This document shows positions 57,670 to 64,000 of a stretch of 64,000 bases of DNA, in pieces. The stretch's first letter is position 1, and each line of letters begins with the position of its first letter. Where the stretch lies: positions 17,393,183 through 17,457,182 of the forward strand of contig OZ034972.1 in assembly GCA_964030785.1 (NCBI GenBank). The letters are read 5' to 3'. Made by a program: the position numbers and the translations under genes. The notes below the pieces were generated by a model. It did not search any database. It saw nothing but the letters and a program-made list of their open reading frames with translations, and was not told the origin of the DNA. The DNA is from Siderastrea siderea (taxonomy: Eukaryota; Cnidaria; Anthozoa; Scleractinia; Rhizangiidae).

Positions 57670-58483
57670 TGCTAAAAATGGCTAAAAAGTAGTGCGCCCA
57701 GTGCGAAAATGACAAAACGTGCTGATCTCGAGCCCAAAACGCTGTTTTGTACGAACTTGTGTACTTTGATGAAAACCGCTAAAAACTTGTGTGCCCAGTA
57801 CGAAAATGACAAAACGTGCTGATCTCGGGAGCTGAAAACGCTGCTTTCGACAAACTCTTGTACTTTCCTGAAAATTGCTAAAAAATAGTGCACCAAGTGC
57901 GAAAATGACAAAACGTGCTGATCTCGGGCTGAAAACGCTGTTTTGCACAAACTCGTGCACTTTGCTGAAAACCGCTAAAAAGTGGTGTCCCCGGTGCGAC
58001 AATGACAAAACGTGCTAATTTCGAGCCGGAAACGCTGTTTTGTACATACTCCAGCACTTTGCTAAAAATGGCTAAAAAGTAGCGCGCCCAGTGCGAAAAT
58101 GACAAAACGTGCTGAGCTCGAGCCCAAAACTCGTGTACTTTGATGAAAACCGCTAAAAACTTGTGTGCCCAGTGCGAAAATGACAAAACGTGCTGATCTC
58201 GGAGGCTGAAAACGCTCTTTTTTAAAAACTCGTGCAGTTTGCTAAAAATGGCTAAAAAGTAGTGCGCCCAGTGCGAAAATGACAAAACGTGCTGATCTCG
58301 GAGGCTGAAAACGCTTTTTTGTAAAAACTCGTGCAGTTTGCAAAAAATGGCTAAAAAGTAGTGCGCCCAGTGCGAAAATGACAAGACGTTCTGATCTCGG
58401 ACTGAAAACGCTGTTTTGTACAAGCTCGAGCACTTTGCTGAAAATCGCTAAAAAGTAGTGTGCCCTGTGCGAAAATGACAAAA
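55600..58483. repeat. 1442-bp tandem duplication within the satellite
   Basis: About 55600-57041 recurs at about 57042-58483 (for example 56230 to 57672, 55853 to 57295). The copies are nearly identical. The second copy also forms the beginning of the second 6870-bp repeat. Confidence 0.8.
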
Positions 58484-61400
58484 CGTGCTGATCTTGGACT
58501 GAAAACGCTGTTTTAGAAACTCGTGCACTTTGCTGAAAATCGCTAAAAAAGTAGTGCACCTAGTGCGAAAATGACAAAACGCCGTGATCTTGGGCTAAAA
58601 ACACTGTTTTGTACCAAACTTGCATACTTTGCTAAGAATCGCTAAAAAAGGGGTGCACCCAGTGCAAAAATGACGAAACGTGGTAGTCTTGGGCTGTAAA
58701 CGCTGTTTTGCACCAACTCGCGCACTTTCCTGAAAATGGCTAAAAAGTAGTGCGCCCAGTGCGGAATCGAGAAAACGTGCTGATCTCGGGCTGATAACTC
58801 TGTTTTGTACAAGATCGCGAATTTTTCTTAAAACCCCTAAAAAGTGGTGTGCCCAGTGCAAAAATGACAAAACGTGCTGATCTCGGACTGAAAACGCTGT
58901 TTTGCACAAACTCGTGCACTTTCCTAAAAATGGCTAAGAAGTGGCACACCCAGTGCGGCAATAAGAAACCGTGCTCATCTTGAGCTAAAAACACTGTTTT
59001 GTACAAACATGTGCACTTTGCTGAAATTCGCTAAAAAGTGGTTCGCCCAGGGCGAAAATTACAAAACGTACTGATCTCGCTCTGAAACCGCTGTTTTGGA
59101 CAAACTCGTGTACTTTGCTAAAAATCGCTAAAAAGTAGTGCGCCTAGTGCGAAAATAACAAAACGTGCTAATCTCGGGCTTAAAACTTCTGTTTTGTACA
59201 AGCTTTGAGCACTTTCCTGAAAATCGCTAAAACGTCGTGCGCTCCGTGTCAAAATGACAGAACGCGGTAATCTTGGGCTAAGAACGCCGTTTTGTACATT
59301 GTAGAAATTCGTGCACTTTGCTTAAAATCGCTGTTTTGTACAAACTCGTGTACTTTGTTTTAAATCGTTAAAAACTGGTGACCCCAGTGCAAAAATGACG
59401 AAACGTGCTGATCTTGGGCTGAGAACGCTATTTTGCACAAAGTCGCACACTTTGCTAAAAACCGCTAAAAAGTGGTGTGTCCGGAGCAAAAATGAAAAAA
59501 GCGTGCTGATATCGGGCTGAAAACGCTGTTTTGTAGAAACTCGTGCACTTTGCTGAAAATGGCTAAAAATCGCTAAAACGTCGTGCGCTCCGTGTCAAAA
59601 TGACAGAACGCGGTAATCTTGGGCTAAGAACGCCGTTTTGTACATTGTGGAAATTCGTGCACTTTGCTTAAAATCGCTCAAAATTAGTTCCCTCGGTGCA
59701 AAAATGACAAAACGTGCTCCTCTCGGGCCTAAAACGCTGTTTTGTACAAACTCGTGTACTTTTATGAAAACCGGTATAAAGTATTGTGCCCAATGCCAAA
59801 ATGACAAAACGCGCTGATCTCGGGGGCTCAAGACGCAGTTTTGGACAAACTCATGCACTTTCCTGGAAATTGCTTAAAAGTAGTGCGTGCAGTGCGAGAA
59901 TGAGAAAACGTGCTGATCTCGGGCTGAATACGCTGTTTTGTAGAAGCTCGCGCACTTGGATCAAAACTGCTAAAAAGTGTTGTGCCCAGTGCAAACATTA
60001 CAAAAAGTGCTGACCTCGCGCTGAAAACGCTGTTTTGCACAAATTCGTGTAATTTGCTGAAAACGCTAAAACGTGCTGCACCCAGTGCGAAAATGACAAA
60101 CGGTGCTGATCTCGGGCTGAAAACGCTGTTAAAAAAGTGTGCCCGGTGCGAAAATGACAAAACATGCTGATCTCGGGTGCTGAAAACACTGTTTTCTACA
60201 AACTCTTGCAGTTTGCTAAGAATGGCTAAAAAGTAGTGCGCCTAGAGCGAAAATGACAAAACGTGCTGATCTCGGACTGAAAACGCTGTTTTGAACAAAT
60301 TCGTGCACTTTGCTGAAAACCGCTAAAAAAGTAGTGCGCCCAGTGCCAAAATGACAAAACGTGCTTATCTCGGCCTGAAAACTTCTGTTTTGTACAAGCT
60401 AGGGCACTTTGCTGAAAATCGCCGAAAACGTGCTGATCTCGGGCTGAAAACACTCTTTTGTACAAACCTGTGCACTTTGCTAAGAATTGCTAAAACGTTT
60501 TGCGCCCAGTGCGAAAATGACAACACGTCCAGATCGCGGCCTGAAGACGCTGTTTTGGACAAACTCACGCACTTTTCTAAAAACCACTGAAAAGTAGTGT
60601 GTCCAGTGGAAAAATGACCAAGCGTGCTGACCTGGGGATGAAAACGCTGTCTTGTACAAACTTGTGCACTTTGCTGAAAATTGCTTAGAAGTGGTGCACC
60701 CAGTGCGACAATGACAAATCGTGCTGATCTCGGGCTGAAAACGCTGTTTTGCACAAACTCGTGCACTTTGCATAAAATTGCTAAGAAGTGGTGCACCCAG
60801 TGCAAAAATGACAAAACGTGGTGACCTTGGGCTGAAAACGCTGTTTTGTACAAAGTCGCGAACTTTGCTGAAAACTGCTAAAAAGTAGTGCGCCCAGTGC
60901 GAAAATGACAAAACGTGCTCATCTCGGGCCCAAAACGCTGTTTTGCGCAAACTCGTGCACTTTGCTAAAAATGGCTAAGAAGTGGTACGCGCAGTGCGGA
61001 ATTCAGAAAACGTGCTGATCTCGGGCTCAGAACGCTGTTTTGTACAAACTAGCGCACTTTCCTGAAAACTGCTATAAAGTAGTTTGCCCAGTGCGAAAAT
61101 GACAAAACGTGCTGATGTCGGGGGCTCTTAAGGCTTTTTTGTAAAAACTCGTGCAGTTCGCTAAAAACCACCAAAAAGCAGTGTGCCCGGTGCGAAAATG
61201 AAAAAACCGTGCTGATTTCGGGGGCTGAAAACGCTGTTTTCTACAAACTCGTGCAGTTTGCTAAAAATCGCTAAAAAGTAGTGCACCCACTGCGAAAATG
61301 ACAAAACGTGCTGATCTCGGCCTGAAAATGCTGTATTGTACAAACTCGCTCAGTTTGCTCAAAACCACTAAAAAGTGTTGTGCTCAGTGCGAAAATGCCA

Positions 61401-63392
61401 TACGTGCTGATCTGGGGGGTTAGGCCACAGTTTTGTACAAACTCGTTTATTTTGCTGAAAATCGCTAAAGAGTGGTGCACCCAGTGCCAAAATGACAAAA
61501 CGTGCTGATCTTGGGCTTACAACGCTGTTTTGTACAAACTTGCGCACTCTGCTAAAAACTGCTAAAAAGTGGTGTGCCCAGTGCAAACAACGGCAAATCG
61601 TGCTGATCTCGGGCTGGAAACTCTGATTTGTACAAACTCGTCCACTTTGCTAAAAATTGCTAAAAAGTAGTGCGCCCAGTGGGGAATCGAAAAACGTGCT
61701 GATCTCGAGCTGAAAACGCTGTTTTGTACAAACTCGCGCACTTTGCTCAAAACTGCTAAAACGTGTTGTACGCAGTGCGAAAAAGACAAAACATGCTGAT
61801 CTCGAGCTTGAAACGCTGTTTTCTACAAACTCGTGTACTTTGGTGAAAACCGCTAAAAAATGGTGTGCCTGGTGCGAAAAGGACAAAACGTGCTGATTTC
61901 GGGCTGAAAACGCTGTTTTGTACAAACTCGTGCACTTTAATAAAAATCGCTAAATAGTAATGCGTCCAGTGCGAAAATGACAAAACGTGCTGATCTCGGA
62001 CTGAAACCGCTGGTTTGGACAAACTCGTGTACTTTGCTAAAAATCGCTTAAAAGTAGTGTGCCTAGTGCGAAAATGACAAAAGGTTCTGATCTTGGGCTG
62101 AAAACGCTGTTTTATACAAATTCGCTCATTTTGCTGAAAACCCCAAAAAGTGGTGTGCCCGGTGCAAAAATGAGAAAACGTGCTGATCTCGGACTTAAAA
62201 CGCTGTTTTGCACAAACTTGTGCACTTTGCTAAAACTGGGTAAGAAGTGGCGCACCCAGTGCGAAAATGACGAAACGTGCTGATCTCGGGCTGAAAACGC
62301 TGTTTTATACAAAGTCGCGCACTTTGCTGAAAACCCCAAAAAGTGGTCTGACCGGTGCGAAAATGACAAAACGTGCTGATCTCGGACTGAAGCCGCTGTT
62401 TTGTACAAACTCGATTACTTTTCTAAAAAATTGCTAAAAAGTGGTGCACCCGGTGCGAAGATGACGAAACGTGCTGATCTCGGGCTGAAAACGCTGTTTT
62501 ATACAAAGTAGCGCACTTTGCTGAAAACCCCAAAAAGTGGTGTGCCCGGTGCGAAAATGACAAAACGTGCTGATCTCGGACTGAAAACGCTGTTTTGCAC
62601 AAACTTTGCACTTTGCTAAAACTGGGTAAGAAGTGGTACACCCAGTGCGAAAGTTACAAAACGTGCTGATCTCGGACTGAAACCACTGTTTTGGACAAAC
62701 TTGTGTACTTTCCTAAAAATCGCTAAAAAGTAGTGTGCCTAGTGCGAAAATGACCAAAGGTGCTGATATCGGGCTGAAAACGCTGTTTTGTACAAACTCG
62801 CGCACTTTTCTCAAAACAGCTAAAAATTGTTGTGCCCAGTGCGAAAACGACAAAAGGTGCTGAGCTCGCAATGGAAACGCTGTTTTGTACAAACTCGTGT
62901 ACTTTTCTGAAACTCGCTAAGAAGTGGTGCACCCAGTGAAAAATGACGAAACGTGGTGATCTCGGGCTGAAAACGCTGTTTTGTACAAAGTCGCGCACTT
63001 TGCTGAAAACCGCTAAAAAGTGGTGTCCCCGGCGCGACAATGACAAAACGTGCTGATTTCGAGCCGAAAACGCTGTTTTGTACATACTCCAGCACTTTGC
63101 TAAAAATGGCTAAAAAGTATTGCGCCCAGTGCGAAAATGACAAAACGTGCTGATCTCGAGCCCAAAACGCTGTTTTGTACGAACTTGTGTACTTTGATGA
63201 AAACCGCTAAAAACTTGTGTGCCCAGTACGAAAATGACAAAACGTGCTGATCTCGGGAGCTGAAAACGCTGCTTTCGACAAACTCTTGTACTTTCCTGAA
63301 AATTGCTAAAAAATAGTGCACCAAGTGCGAAAATGACAAAACGTGCTGATCTCGGGCTGAACATGCTGTTTTGCACAAACTCGTGCACTTTG
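57670..63392. repeat. 6870-bp higher-order satellite repeat, second copy (partial)
   Basis: This follows 50800 onward at offset 6870 until about 63392, where the sequence changes to a different monomer order (aatggctaagaagtgg in place of aaccgctaaaaagtgg). The copy is therefore about 5.7 kb and lacks the second part of the nested duplication. Confidence 0.8.
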
Positions 63393-64000
63393 CTAAAAAT
63401 GGCTAAGAAGTGGTGCGTCCAGTGCGGAATTCAGAAAACGTGCTGATCTCGGGCTGAAAATGACGAGATGTGCCGGCCTTGGGCTGTAAACGCTGTTTTG
63501 CACCAACTTGTGCACTTTCCTGAAAATGGCTAAAAAGTAGTGCGCCCAGTGTGGAATCGACAAAGTGTGCTGATCTTGGGATGAAAAGGCTGTTTTGTAC
63601 AAACTCGTGCACTTTGCTCAAAACTGCTAAAAAGTGTTGTGCCCAGTGCGAAAATGACAAAACGTGCTGATCTCGGGCTTAAAACGCTGTCTTGTACAAT
63701 TTCCCGAACTTTGCTAAAAACCGCTAAAAAGTGGTGTCCCCAGTGCGAAAATGACAAATCGTGCTGCTCTGGGGCTGAAAACTCTGATTTGTCCAAAATC
63801 GCGCACTTTCCTAAAAATGGCTAAGCAGTAGTGTGCCCAGTGCGAAAATGACAAAACGTGCTGATCTCGGGCTGAAAACTCTGATTTGTACAAATCCATG
63901 CACTTTGCTAAGAATTGCTAAAAAGTAGTGCGCCGAGTGCGGAATTGACAAAACGTGCTGATCTCGGGGGCTGAAAACGCTGTTTTGGACAAACTCGTGC

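Larger units (their letters stand above)
44891..64000. repeat. 97-bp satellite array, unit 3, with higher-order repeats
   Basis: About 197 tandem monomers fill 19.1 kb, continuing beyond the window. The first part (to about 48 kb) aligns with unit 1 (offset about 40040). About 48.0-50.2 kb resembles the middle of unit 2 and is itself locally duplicated (period about 1270). From about 50.2 kb on, nested near-identical duplications of 570, 1442 and 6870 bp appear. No element A copy occurs before the window ends and no gene is supported. Confidence 0.9.

Noticed and set aside
44891..64000. CRISPR-like array of repeats
   Set aside because: The whole 97-bp unit is repeated with no unique spacers. 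The locus is eukaryotic and there are no cas genes.

Overview
This window is eukaryotic, almost certainly animal, non-genic DNA. I see no cellular protein gene, tRNA or rRNA. It is built from three things: a tandem satellite with a monomer of about 97 bp, and two different tyrosine-recombinase (YR) retrotransposon families of the DIRS/Ngaro class, called here element A (plus strand) and element B (minus strand). The class points to a metazoan, perhaps a marine invertebrate such as a cnidarian or echinoderm, but nothing in the sequence fixes the species.

Layout. 1-1015 is the 3' end of an element A copy. 1016-1445 is satellite. 1446-5353 is element B copy 1. 5354-12641 is satellite. 12642-19202 is element A copy 1. 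19203-19632 is satellite. 19633-24224 is element B copy 2. 24225-33826 is satellite. 33827-39670 is element A copy 2. 39671-40302 is satellite. 40303-44890 is element B copy 3. 44891-64000 is satellite, running off the window, with recent higher-order duplications from about 50.2 kb to 63.4 kb. The order A-end / short satellite / B / long satellite / A recurs, so the window is a tandem array of composite units of 18187 bp (1016-19202), 20468 bp (19203-39670) and one incomplete unit (39671 onward). Both transposons sit at the same satellite position in every unit. All three B copies share the same nonsense codons. The units therefore arose by segmental amplification of satellite already carrying one A and one B insertion, not by repeated transposition.

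Element A has the split direct repeats of Ngaro/PAT-type elements (A1 - ORFs - B1 A2 B2). It encodes, in order, an SGNH/GDSL-type hydrolase, a zinc-finger gag, reverse transcriptase-RNase H, and a tyrosine recombinase. It ends without target-site duplication, and unoccupied satellite paralogues at about 10.3 kb and 31.5 kb show the pre-insertion site. Element B encodes a gag with a SAP-like N-terminus and zinc knuckles, RT-RNase H, and a tyrosine recombinase. I could not find split repeats or terminal inverted repeats in it. No copy of either element is fully intact. The A copies carry different lesions. B copies 2 and 3 keep an open recombinase frame with all expected catalytic residues, and B copy 3 keeps an open gag, while pol is dead in all three.

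The many short open frames inside the satellite are artefacts of its low stop-codon density and are not annotated as genes.
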